Source: Micavibrio aeruginosavorus_D (GTDB lineage Bacteria > Pseudomonadota > Alphaproteobacteria > Micavibrionales > Micavibrionaceae). From it: a stretch of 64,000 nucleotides of DNA. The notes under the pieces are model-generated. The model had not been told where the DNA came from. It saw nothing but the letters and a program-made list of their open reading frames with translations, and did not search any database. The stretch is from contig NZ_CP195303.1 of assembly GCF_051245535.1 (NCBI RefSeq), positions 186,001 through 250,000 of the forward strand, given 5' to 3'. The translations under genes were made by a program, and so were the position numbers. How positions within the stretch are numbered: position 1 is the stretch's first letter; each line of letters begins with the position of its first letter. This document shows positions 8,955 through 17,544 of this stretch, one piece after another.

Positions 8955-11087
8955 CTATTTCTGCAACTGGTCCCAACTGCGTGAAATGGCGCGGTAAGAA
9001 AGCGGTTCGCTCACATCGTACAAAGGCAAAGGTGTATCCAGCGCCTGTCCCGCATTCCGGCCCAACGGCGCAAAGGTGTTGCGCATTTCGCTGCCATCCA
9101 CCATACGTCGCCATGTGCCCAGCGGTAGGGTCAGGCGCAGCCCGCTATACAGATGCGTGGTCCCGCCGAAAATATCCGGGTCTTCATCTTCGCTGGCTGT
9201 GACAAAGGCGGTGACGCGCACGCCGCTATCCATCCGTTTGTCCAATGATACAGTCGCCCCAAAATCTTCGCCCAGATAACGACCAACTTTTAACCCTGCG
9301 GTTAAATCGCTGTCCGGAAATTCATACCAGGCATTGAAAAAGCCGGTCAGGGTTGAATCGTCCTGCACATCCAGAACCAGATCGCTATACGGATCGCGCC
9401 GCCAGACATTCCATGCTTCCGCCCCGATGGCGAATGTTTTTCCAAACGGGCGGTAGAGGATTTCGCCACCAAACCCGGCATACATTTCTTCCAGATATCC
9501 GGCGGTGAACCCGGTGTGGATATCGGGCGACAGGCTGTGCATAAACGCGCCATACAGGCGATCAACGGACACCAGCGCCCCGGCAAATTCGGCCACATCA
9601 CTGCGCACCGGTTTATCAACGGGCAGATATTGCGATGACAGCGATTCCAGATCGTCGGAAAAATTCAACCGGAACCCGCCGCCAATCGTAATATTTTTCG
9701 GCCAATTCAGTTGCGTTTCCTGCACCAGCGATTCCCGGTACAAAATGCCGCCATCTTCTTCGGACAGGCTCATCTGGTTGTCCAGAATGAAACGGAAGGA
9801 CGCGAAGGGGCGGTTTGGGCTGCGGAGATCTTTGACCTTCTCGGCATTTTGCAGGTCGGTGGGCACGATCGCGGGCATGGTCATGTTGCGCCAGATTTCC
9901 GCCGGGCTGCCATTGCGTTCATCGCTCAGGGCGGCGGCCACATCACGGCGGACCATGCGCAAGGTCGGCCCGGTCAGGCCGTAATGGCTGGGCGTGATAT
10001 AAATTTCCGCTGGGCCTTCTGGGTCAACTTCGGTCAAATGGCGTAACGCGCGGCCAATTTGCATGCCAATCGGCAATTCGTCATGGGCATATAGATTCGC
10101 CCATACGCCGTTGTCATTGGCGCGGGTGGTTTGAATTTGGATGGTTGATGGATCTTCCGGCGAGGGCTCCTCCCATTGATAGGGCCATTCACCCAATGCG
10201 TCGGTGATGCTCACACTGGCCATGATCTTTTCCCCGCCCAGAATGCCAAGGCCAAAGCCCAGATTTTTCGTGGGTTGATAATGCAAACCAACCGACCACG
10301 GGGCGGGTGCATCAAATCCGGGATCGATCAACGCCTCCGTTGAATAATCATCCGCGCCCCAATCGGCTTTCAGGGACAGGCCATTGATGGGCGTAAAATA
10401 TTCCACCCCGGCGAACAGGCCAATTTTATCCCCGGTGAACCAATCTTCGGGGCCGTTGGCATCTTCGCTGGTCGCGTCACGGTCCTTTTCAAAATGTGAT
10501 CCAAGCACTTTCATCGGGTTTGAAAAATGCCCGGCACTGCCCATGCGGCCCCAGCCAAGACCGCCTGTAAAATCGAAGTTATTGTAGCGTTTGGACAAAG
10601 CCAGATATTCCGCCGCCATTTGTTTGTGGCCATAGGCGGACATGAGCCCCAAGGCAATTTCCGGCCGGGTTGCATTTTCATTGAGCAGACGCATTTTCAA
10701 ATCCACCGCCGGGTACAGGCGGTCGGCGGCCTCGCGCAAGTTTGAAACATATCCATTCTGGCGCAGCGTAATATTCAGCGGGTCCGCAATCTGCACCGAC
10801 AAGGCGGCGGTGGCGTAGGGGTCGAGCGTGGAGAGATGAAAGCGCACCGTGCCCGATTTATCCATGCGGGCGGAGGGGACGGTATTCAAGCCCAACGACC
10901 CGGCCCAATTCGGGCTGGGTTTGGGTTCCTTCGGCGCGGCAGGCGGCAACAATTCCGCCGCGGCGGGAGCCGGAGCGCACAATAATCCAGCCATACCGAT
11001 GAGAAGAAGAAACGCGCGCAAGACAGACACAAAAAATAAGAGATGAAGCAATGGACACGGTAAAGTCGTGTGCCGCAATTTTTTCAA
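8955..11087 (-). CDS. YjbH-like outer-membrane beta-barrel protein
   Basis: 710 residues. A signal peptide (long hydrophobic run, cleavage near APAAAE) precedes the motif GLNTVPSARMDKSGTVRFHL, then LSTLDPYATAALSVQIADPL and ADRLYPAVDLKMRL, which are the hallmarks of the YjbH/YbjH group linked to exopolysaccharide secretion. The long remainder alternates polar and hydrophobic strands, as expected for a large barrel. No yjbEFG partners are adjacent; a divergent glpD lies upstream. The first ATG of the frame is used. The role in polysaccharide export is by family and is not shown here. Confidence 0.75.
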   Translation of the reverse strand: MKKLRHTTLPCPLLHLLFFVSVLRAFLLLIGMAGLLCAPAPAAAELLPPAAPKEPKPSPNWAGSLGLNTVPSARMDKSGTVRFHLSTLDPYATAALSVQIADPLNITLRQNGYVSNLREAADRLYPAVDLKMRLLNENATRPEIALGLMSAYGHKQMAAEYLALSKRYNNFDFTGGLGWGRMGSAGHFSNPMKVLGSHFEKDRDATSEDANGPEDWFTGDKIGLFAGVEYFTPINGLSLKADWGADDYSTEALIDPGFDAPAPWSVGLHYQPTKNLGFGLGILGGEKIMASVSITDALGEWPYQWEEPSPEDPSTIQIQTTRANDNGVWANLYAHDELPIGMQIGRALRHLTEVDPEGPAEIYITPSHYGLTGPTLRMVRRDVAAALSDERNGSPAEIWRNMTMPAIVPTDLQNAEKVKDLRSPNRPFASFRFILDNQMSLSEEDGGILYRESLVQETQLNWPKNITIGGGFRLNFSDDLESLSSQYLPVDKPVRSDVAEFAGALVSVDRLYGAFMHSLSPDIHTGFTAGYLEEMYAGFGGEILYRPFGKTFAIGAEAWNVWRRDPYSDLVLDVQDDSTLTGFFNAWYEFPDSDLTAGLKVGRYLGEDFGATVSLDKRMDSGVRVTAFVTASEDEDPDIFGGTTHLYSGLRLTLPLGTWRRMVDGSEMRNTFAPLGRNAGQALDTPLPLYDVSEPLSYRAISRSWDQLQK

Positions 11088-11207
11088 AATATACGATCGT
11101 AGTCAAATAAAACGGACATTATGTCATTTCATGCCTGTGGAATGTTCGGCGCGGCCTTGTATAATGGCGAACGGTTCCGTTTTTACCCCCTTCAGACAGG
11201 CGATTCG

Positions 11208-12794
11208 ATGTCATCCCGACCCAGCATTCCCGATTACGATCTGTGCATCATTGGCGGTGGCGTGAATGGGGCGGGAATCGCCCGTGACGCGACCGGGCGG
11301 GGCCTGAGCGTTTTGTTGCTGGAGATTGGTGATCTGGCTGGCGCGACCAGCTCGGCCAGTTCGAAAATGATCCATGGCGGTTTGCGCTATCTGGAATATT
11401 TCGAATTCAAACTGGTGCGCGAGGCGTTGATCGAACGCGATGTCCTGCTGGGCATCGCCCCGCATATCATGTACCCGATGGATTTCATCCTGCCGCACGC
11501 GCACACCATTCGTCCGGCCTGGATGATCCGGCTGGGGTTGTTCCTGTATGACCATCTGGCCCGCATTCGTCATTTTAAACGCTCCACCGCGATCAAGGTG
11601 GCGGAGGATGCGCGGTGCGCCCCGCTGAAAAATGATTACAAAACGGCGTTCACCTACGCCGATGGTTGGGTGGATGATGCGCGTTTGGTCGCATTAAATG
11701 CTGTGGATGCGGCGGAAATGGGTGCGCATATCCTGACCCATGCGGCGTGTACCGGATTGCACGTTGAAAACGGCATCTGGCACGTTGAAATGTATGATAC
11801 GGACACGGGCCAATCGGCGACCCATACGGCGCGCATGGTTGTGAATGCGGCGGGGCCGTGGGTGCATGATATTCTGGATGGGTCCAATCTGGTCATTCCC
11901 GGAAAAACACCGAATGTCCGTCTGGTGAAGGGCAGCCATATTGTCGTGCCGAAATTGTACGACGGGGCACAGGCCTTTAACCTGCAACAACCCGACCGCC
12001 GCGTGATTTTCGTGATTCCGTATCAAGACAAATACACGTTGATCGGCACCACCGACGTCGATCATTATGATGATACAGAGGCCGTGAATATCACACCGGA
12101 GGAAACGCAATATCTGTGCGATTGCGTCAATCGCTATTTCAAATCATCCATCGCCCCGGCCGATGTGGTCTGGAGCTATAGCGGCGTGCGTCCCTTGTTC
12201 GATGACGGGCGCGGCAAGGCCAGCAAGGTGACGCGCGATTACCGCCTGATTCTGGATACGGAGCATGGCGCACCGATTCTCTCGGTCTTTGGCGGGAAAA
12301 TCACGACCTATCGCCATCTGGCGCAGGAAGCGGTGAATAAACTGATCCGGTTCTGGCCGAATTATGCGGCCGCGCGCGGGTTGGACACCATTAAACCATG
12401 GACCCACACCATGCACCTGCCCGGCGGGGATATTGGCGATGACGGTATGGACGCGTTTATCGCCGATCGGGCCCGGCGTTATAAATTCTTGGCCCTTGAT
12501 GTGGTGCGGCGTTATGCCACGACCTATGGCACGCGCATGGACCGCATTCTGGCCGAAGCCACCGATCTGGATTCATTGGGGCGGTATTTCGGCGATGGCG
12601 TGTACATGGCCGAAATCAATTATTTGATCCAGAATGAATGGGTCAAATGCGCCGATGATATGCTGTGGCGCCGCACCAAACTGGGCCTGCACATTGCCGA
12701 TGAAACACGGGCGGCGATCGAGCAGTATTTTGAAGGCCACCCGGTATCGTCACAGACGGGGCAGGGTACCAATTCAACGCGGCAGATTCATTAG
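11208..12794 (+). CDS. glpD: Aerobic glycerol-3-phosphate dehydrogenase
   Basis: About 528 residues. FAD-dependent enzyme that oxidises sn-glycerol-3-phosphate to dihydroxyacetone phosphate at the inner membrane and feeds electrons to quinone. The FAD dinucleotide motif CIIGGGVNGAGIARDATGRG begins at about residue 13. SSASSKMIHGGLRYLE and the C-terminal YSGVRPLFDDG are GlpD signatures. ATG 11208 gives the normal N-terminus and has ACAGG upstream; an earlier start at 11121 would add an unrelated leader. It pairs with glpK, 102 bases downstream, to form a glycerol catabolic unit; no glpF facilitator is visible. Confidence 0.93.
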   Translation: MSSRPSIPDYDLCIIGGGVNGAGIARDATGRGLSVLLLEIGDLAGATSSASSKMIHGGLRYLEYFEFKLVREALIERDVLLGIAPHIMYPMDFILPHAHTIRPAWMIRLGLFLYDHLARIRHFKRSTAIKVAEDARCAPLKNDYKTAFTYADGWVDDARLVALNAVDAAEMGAHILTHAACTGLHVENGIWHVEMYDTDTGQSATHTARMVVNAAGPWVHDILDGSNLVIPGKTPNVRLVKGSHIVVPKLYDGAQAFNLQQPDRRVIFVIPYQDKYTLIGTTDVDHYDDTEAVNITPEETQYLCDCVNRYFKSSIAPADVVWSYSGVRPLFDDGRGKASKVTRDYRLILDTEHGAPILSVFGGKITTYRHLAQEAVNKLIRFWPNYAAARGLDTIKPWTHTMHLPGGDIGDDGMDAFIADRARRYKFLALDVVRRYATTYGTRMDRILAEATDLDSLGRYFGDGVYMAEINYLIQNEWVKCADDMLWRRTKLGLHIADETRAAIEQYFEGHPVSSQTGQGTNSTRQIH

Positions 12795-12802
12795 ATAGGG
12801 AC

Positions 12803-12872
12803 CGTCATCCCGGCGAAGGCCGGGATCTTCCAGCCATAAGGGACGAAGACCCCGGCCTGCGCCGGGGTGACG
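12803..12872. repeat. Palindromic intergenic repeat, copy 2 (compound)
   Basis: A 70-base element made of two hairpins, CCCGGCGAAGGCCGGG and CCCCGGCCTGCGCCGGGG. Its outer ends (CGTCATCCCGGC and GCCGGGGTGACG) pair with one mismatch over the whole element. It is related to the 8913-8940 copy. It lies between glpD and glpK, 24 bases before the glpK start, so it could affect mRNA stability or the ratio of the two products. Confidence 0.8.
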
Positions 12873-12896
12873 AATGAGAAGAAGGATCATAAAAGA

Positions 12897-14381
12897 ATGA
12901 CAAAACCAACCATCCTCGCCATCGATCAGGGCACGACATCATCCCGCGCGATTTTATTTTCCGCCAGCGGTGACATTCTGGCCGTGCGGCAGAAGGAACT
13001 GGAATTATTCTATCCCCATAATGGCTGGGTGGAACAAGACCCGGTGAATATCTGGAACGATACGCTGTGGGCCTGTCGCGCCGTGATGGAAGATGCGCCG
13101 GACGCGGCGGCGAACATTGCCGCCATCGGCATCACCAACCAACGCGAAACCACGATTGTCTGGGACCGCAAAACGGGCGAACCCGTCTATCGCGCCATCG
13201 TCTGGCAGGATCGCCGCACCGCCGATATGTGCCAGACATTAAAAAAGGCCGGGCATGAAGATTCCGTGCGCGCCAAAACCGGTCTTCTGCTCGATCCGTA
13301 TTTTTCCGGTACGAAACTGGCGTGGATTTTGGACAATGTTCCCGGCGTGCGTAAACGGGCCGAGGCGGGTGATCTGGCCTTTGGCACGGTGGATTGTTAT
13401 TTGCTGTGGAAACTGACCGGCGGGCGCGTGCATGCCACCGATGTCACCAACGCCTCGCGTACAATGCTGTATAACATCGTGACGCAAGAATGGGATGATG
13501 ATCTGCTGCGCCTGCTGAATATCCCGCGTGGGCTGTTGCCGGATGTGCGCGATAACGTGGCCGATTTTGGCACGTCTGATCCGGCGTTGCTGGGGCGGTC
13601 CTTCACCATCGGGGGCATGGCGGGCGACCAACAGGCGGCGATGGTGGGGCAGGCCTGTTTCAGTGACGGCATGGTTAAATCCACCTACGGCACCGGGTGT
13701 TTTGCGTTGATGAATATTGGCGGTACGTTCCGGGAATCGAAAAACCGTCTGCTGACCACCCCGGCCTATCGCCTGAATGGTGATATTACTTACGCGATCG
13801 AAGGGTCCATTTTTGTCTCTGGTGCCGCGGTGCAATGGCTGCGCGACGGGCTGGGCCTGTTCCGGCAGGCCTCGGAAAGCGAAGGGCTGGCAACATCCGT
13901 GGCCGATACCAATGGCGTGTATCTGGTTCCGGCCTTCACCGGCATGGGCGCGCCGTATTGGGATGCCGATGCGCGCGGCTTGCTGTGCGGTATCACGCGT
14001 GATGTGACCGCCGCTCACATCACCCGCGCCGCGTTAGAGGCCCAAGCCTATCAAACCCGCGACCTGATCGGTGCGATGGAGGGTGATACAGGCAAAAAAA
14101 TCGACATCATCCGCGCCGATGGGGGATTGGTTGCGAATAAATTCGTCTGCCAATTTCTGGCCGATATTTTGAACTGCCCCGTCGATATTCCCCGCGTGAC
14201 GGAAACAACCGCCTTGGGCGCGGCGTATCTGGCGGGGTTGCAGGTGGGCGTTTATAACGGATTGGATGACATTACGAATGCGTGGCATGCGGTGCGCCAT
14301 TATGATCCATCCATGGATGCCGACACGCGAGATAATCTTTATGCCGGATGGCGCAAGGCGGTGGAGAGGACGTTGCTCTAG
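12897..14381 (+). CDS. glpK: Glycerol kinase
   Basis: 494 residues, FGGY-family kinase making sn-glycerol-3-phosphate from glycerol and ATP. The N-terminal phosphate motif is LAIDQGTTSSRAILF. IGITNQRETTIVWD and the second ATP motif GGMAGDQQAAMVGQ are diagnostic. The C-terminal FGGY signature region is ADGGLVANKFVCQFLADIL. The start at 12897 follows GAAGGA at a good distance; the earlier in-frame codon at 12867 lies in the tail of the repeat. The gene is followed immediately by a small membrane protein gene. Confidence 0.95.
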   Translation: MTKPTILAIDQGTTSSRAILFSASGDILAVRQKELELFYPHNGWVEQDPVNIWNDTLWACRAVMEDAPDAAANIAAIGITNQRETTIVWDRKTGEPVYRAIVWQDRRTADMCQTLKKAGHEDSVRAKTGLLLDPYFSGTKLAWILDNVPGVRKRAEAGDLAFGTVDCYLLWKLTGGRVHATDVTNASRTMLYNIVTQEWDDDLLRLLNIPRGLLPDVRDNVADFGTSDPALLGRSFTIGGMAGDQQAAMVGQACFSDGMVKSTYGTGCFALMNIGGTFRESKNRLLTTPAYRLNGDITYAIEGSIFVSGAAVQWLRDGLGLFRQASESEGLATSVADTNGVYLVPAFTGMGAPYWDADARGLLCGITRDVTAAHITRAALEAQAYQTRDLIGAMEGDTGKKIDIIRADGGLVANKFVCQFLADILNCPVDIPRVTETTALGAAYLAGLQVGVYNGLDDITNAWHAVRHYDPSMDADTRDNLYAGWRKAVERTLL

Positions 14382-14708
14382 ATGAATGATATTGTCACTG
14401 ATAAAAACACGAATTTAAAACTCTCGTTGTTGGCCTTCTTTGGTCCATTCCTTGTTCTTCTCTGTGATGGGATATTTGCGTCGATTTTTGATTTTAGCCT
14501 TTTGTTCAAGGGGCTTGAAAAAGCGGGTATCTCCGAAGGTTCGCTTTTAATTCTTTGTCTTGTTCCAAGTGTAATTGCTGTGTTCAGGATGGAGATGAGT
14601 CTGGCTATGAAATTGGCTAGTCTGTTGTTGGGTGGGTTGGCTATTTCGCCTTTTTTGTTTGTGGCTGTTCTTATGGCTGGATGTTTGTTCGACGGCCGGT
14701 GTTTTTAA
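14382..14708 (+). CDS. Small membrane protein, unknown
   Basis: 108 residues with three hydrophobic segments (about 13-37, 52-68 and 74-100), hence a predicted inner-membrane protein. The ATG directly abuts the glpK stop (TAGATG), so it should be translated by coupling. It is more AT-rich than glpK and uses more TTT/CTT codons, which suggests a different origin. I do not recognise the family. A role in glycerol uptake is tempting from position, but the protein is far too small for an aquaglyceroporin. Confidence 0.5.
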   Translation: MNDIVTDKNTNLKLSLLAFFGPFLVLLCDGIFASIFDFSLLFKGLEKAGISEGSLLILCLVPSVIAVFRMEMSLAMKLASLLLGGLAISPFLFVAVLMAGCLFDGRCF

Positions 14709-14730
14709 TTTTCTCTGACCCGCGACAATA

Positions 14731-14761
14731 AAAAACCGCCCAAACCACAATGTGGGGGCGG
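14731..14761 (-). terminator. Terminator after tRNA-Phe
   Basis: On the minus strand CCGCCC...GGGCGG forms an imperfect stem with an inner CCAC/GTGG pairing, followed by TTTTTTATT. It lies directly downstream of tRNA-Phe. Confidence 0.7.
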
Positions 14762-14773
14762 ACGGGAAAGAGA

Positions 14774-14849
14774 TGGTGCCCGAGGGCGGATTTGAACCAC
14801 CGACACGGCGATTTTCAGTCGCCTGCTCTACCAACTGAGCTACTCGGGC
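14774..14849 (-). tRNA. tRNA-Phe (anticodon GAA)
   Basis: 76-base cloverleaf on the minus strand: acceptor GCCCGAG, D-arm AGCTCAGTTGGTAGAGC, anticodon loop with GAA, T-arm GGTTCAAATCC, encoded CCA. Confidence 0.95.
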
Positions 14850-14954
14850 CCGCTTCGAAAAACGGATTATGGGCTTATACAGGGCTGAAACCGGAATGTC
14901 CAGAGGGTTTTATATGAAATATTTCAACGATTTGCCGGACAAGCGCCGCGGATT

Positions 14955-16196
14955 TTAGCCGATTTTCGCGTAAAACCGATCATGCAGCGGCGGAGTGCGG
15001 CGGCTGCGGGTGATTTCCATCAGTCCCATGGGGGAAAAACCGTGAATTTGCACCGTGCAAGGGTCGGTGCCGATGGCATCTTCCATCGCGCGGCGCAGGG
15101 CATGCTGTTCATCCTTGCTTTTCAGCCGAATGAAGTCGATCAGGATCATGCCGCCCAGATTGCGGATGCGGATCTGGCGGGCAATTTCAATCGCGGCTTC
15201 AACATTGATGGCCAGATTGGATCGTTTGTCGCCGCCGCGGTTCACATCAATCGCGGTCAGGGCGGCGGTTTTCTCGATAATCACGCTGCCGCCGTTTTCG
15301 AGAACCATATAGGGCTGAAACAAATCTTCGATCTGTCCCATAATGTCGCGTTCTTCGAACAGGGCCATATCTTGATCCGCGTTGGGCAGTTCAACGGCCT
15401 GAATTTTTGTGACCAGATCGGGGGCGAAAATTTCGCACCATTCCTCGGCACATTGATAATGGTCCATCGTGACGATTTCGATGCGGTTGATCCGGCCAAT
15501 TGATTGGTCGCTCAAGGTCCGTTGCACGGAATCGGGGCCGAGCATGAGAAGGGCGGGTTCCACCCCTGTAAAATGCTCCTGCACCTGATCCCAGATGGCG
15601 CGCAGAATTTCGGCTTCGCGTGTCAAAATCGCGGTTTGCGTATCGGCGGCGGCGGCGCGCAGGATGTAGCCATGCATTTCATGGAATGAATCCAGCATGG
15701 TTTTCAACTGGTCGCGCATCTGTTTGTTGCGAATGCGCGATGACACGCGATTTTCACGGCCCAGTGGCGTGTGGATCAAATAGCGGCCCGGCAAAGCGAT
15801 GTTCATGGTCAGGCGGGGAATTTTCTCCTCGCTGTGCGGGAACATCTCATCATCTTGTTTGGGGACGTAGCCGGATTTGGCCTGCACCGCGATCATTTGC
15901 CCGGCTTGCAGCAACTTGCCGATGGCGACATCACCGCCACGGCGAATTTTTCCGTCCGGTTCCTGCAGGTAGACATCGGCGTTGTTCAGGATGCCCTTGT
16001 TCTGTCCATCCAGATCGACGAACACGGCGTCCAGGGCGGCATCAATGCGGAAGACGCGGCCCCAGTAAATGGACCCCCAGCGGACTTCCTCATGCACCGG
16101 ATCGACCTCGAGCCCGACCAGACGGTTTTTCTCCATCGTGGCGACCCACAGGCTGCCGTCCAGTTCCTCGATCAGAATGTCAACGCCACTGGCCAT
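14955..16196 (-). CDS. rng: Ribonuclease E/G family endoribonuclease
   Basis: 413 residues. An N-terminal S1-like region (YWGRVFRIDAALDAVFVDLDG) precedes the catalytic DNase I-like domain. The metal-binding aspartates sit in TAIDVNRGGDKRSNLAINVEA (cut here to the key DVNRGGDKR) and in ILIDFIRL. The protein ends soon after SPMGLMEITRSRRTP, before the CPxC zinc-link found in RNase E, so it is the short RNase G-like type. It processes rRNA and decays mRNA in the cytosol. The order infA-maf-rng is a familiar alphaproteobacterial block. Confidence 0.88.
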   Translation of the reverse strand: MASGVDILIEELDGSLWVATMEKNRLVGLEVDPVHEEVRWGSIYWGRVFRIDAALDAVFVDLDGQNKGILNNADVYLQEPDGKIRRGGDVAIGKLLQAGQMIAVQAKSGYVPKQDDEMFPHSEEKIPRLTMNIALPGRYLIHTPLGRENRVSSRIRNKQMRDQLKTMLDSFHEMHGYILRAAAADTQTAILTREAEILRAIWDQVQEHFTGVEPALLMLGPDSVQRTLSDQSIGRINRIEIVTMDHYQCAEEWCEIFAPDLVTKIQAVELPNADQDMALFEERDIMGQIEDLFQPYMVLENGGSVIIEKTAALTAIDVNRGGDKRSNLAINVEAAIEIARQIRIRNLGGMILIDFIRLKSKDEQHALRRAMEDAIGTDPCTVQIHGFSPMGLMEITRSRRTPPLHDRFYAKIG

Positions 16197-16198
16197 AT

Positions 16199-16792
16199 TT
16201 AATCCTGACTGTACCCTGCGCGGTTCAACAGGCGCATTGTATCATACAGCGATAGCCCGACAATTGTGGAGTATGACCCGCTGATAAAGGGGATAAATTC
16301 CGCGGCGCGGCCCTGAATGGCGTATCCGCCCGCCTTGCCGTTCCATTCGCCGCTGGCGATATAGGATTCGGTTTCGGTGCGTGACAGGGCCTTGATTCGC
16401 ACGATGGAATGGGTGATGGCCGTGTGTTCCGTGCCATCCGCACCCATCACGCAAATGCCGTTATAAACACGGTGGCGGCGGCCAGAGAGAATTTTCAAAC
16501 ATTCGCGGGCCTGCGCTTCGCTTTCGGCCTTGGGCAAAATGCGGCGGCCACAGGCGACGACGGTGTCGGCGGCCAGAATAATTGCATTGGGATGTGTTGC
16601 GGCCACGGCGCGGGCCTTCTCAATCGCCAGACGCAGCGCGTGCGCATCGGGCGTTTCAGCCTTCAACGGCGTTTCATCAAGATCGGCGGGGGCGATGTGA
16701 TCGGGGACAATGCCCATCTGGGCCAGAAGGTCCAGACGGCGCGGCGACGCCGAAGCCAAAATCAACGGCGCGCGGTTTGGATTATTTTTCAC
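16199..16792 (-). CDS. maf: Maf-family nucleotide pyrophosphatase
   Basis: 197 residues. Maf proteins hydrolyse non-canonical or pyrimidine nucleoside triphosphates to monophosphates; older work linked them to septum inhibition. The N-terminal LASASPRRLDLLAQMG and central ILAADTVVACG are the family's substrate and metal motifs, with SGRRHRVYNGICV after. It overlaps the infA 3' end by 11 bases and ends three bases before rng. Confidence 0.92.
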   Translation of the reverse strand: MKNNPNRAPLILASASPRRLDLLAQMGIVPDHIAPADLDETPLKAETPDAHALRLAIEKARAVAATHPNAIILAADTVVACGRRILPKAESEAQARECLKILSGRRHRVYNGICVMGADGTEHTAITHSIVRIKALSRTETESYIASGEWNGKAGGYAIQGRAAEFIPFISGSYSTIVGLSLYDTMRLLNRAGYSQD

Positions 16793-17000
16793 GGAAAATA
16801 ATGCGGCCTTTGGTCAGGTCATAAGGGGTCATTTCAACAACGACCGTATCACCCGCCAGAACGCGAATGCGGTTCTTACGCATTTTGCCCGCCGTGTGGG
16901 CCAGAATTTCGTGGTTGTTTTCGAGTTTAACGCGGAACATTGCGTTGGGAAGAACCTCCAACACTGTTCCTTTAAACTCCATCAGATCTTCTTTTGCCAT
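16782..17000 (-). CDS. infA: Translation initiation factor IF-1
   Basis: 72 residues, the standard length, a single OB-fold that occupies the ribosomal A site during initiation. Recognisable from MAKEDLMEFKGTVLEVLPNA, then NHEILAHTAGKMRKNRIRV and the LTKGRIIFRE end. First gene of the infA-maf-rng run. Confidence 0.97.
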   Translation of the reverse strand: MAKEDLMEFKGTVLEVLPNAMFRVKLENNHEILAHTAGKMRKNRIRVLAGDTVVVEMTPYDLTKGRIIFREK

Positions 17001-17076
17001 TCAGTCCAAATTCCAAAAAGTGCTTTAAAACAGACGGTTATTTAACGCAATCCGGGGGCGTTTGCAACCCGGACGG

Positions 17077-17544
17077 CTACAGAATGGGGCCACGGCCCCC
17101 ATAAAGCGCACAAATCAGGGTGAAAAGGCGCCGGGCGGTTTCAAAATCCATGGAAATCCGGTCCTTTAACCGGTCCTGAAGCAGTTCGGCCCCCTCGTTG
17201 TGCAGGCCCCTTCGGCCCATATCGATGGCCTCCAGCCGCATATGGTGGCCGTCCCGGCGGGCGGTTTCATAGCTTTCGATCATCATAAAATAATCCCGGA
17301 TCAGCCGGGCATAGGGCCGCAGGGACAGGACCAGAGCGGGCAGGGCCACGCCATGGGCGTCGGTCAATTCCATGACCAGGCGGTTATCCTGAATCGACAG
17401 GGTCAGATCAAACGGTCCCGGTGCATCGGTGCCCAGCGGTGAAAAATTATTGCCCGTGGCCAACCCGTCGAGTGCGCTTTTGCGTTCACAGGACAACGAC
17501 CCGGTTTCATCACATTCTTTTAATGTGATGTTTGCAATGCTCAT
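17077..17544 (-). CDS. UPF0262 family protein
   Basis: 155 residues. The family is nearly confined to alphaproteobacteria and has no established function. The diagnostic stretches are SLRPYARLIRDYFMMIESY, then EAIDMGRRGLHNEGAELL and FETARRLFTLICALY. It overlaps the murA 3' end by four bases, its usual neighbour in this class, implying co-transcription. Confidence 0.88.
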   Translation of the reverse strand: MSIANITLKECDETGSLSCERKSALDGLATGNNFSPLGTDAPGPFDLTLSIQDNRLVMELTDAHGVALPALVLSLRPYARLIRDYFMMIESYETARRDGHHMRLEAIDMGRRGLHNEGAELLQDRLKDRISMDFETARRLFTLICALYGGRGPIL

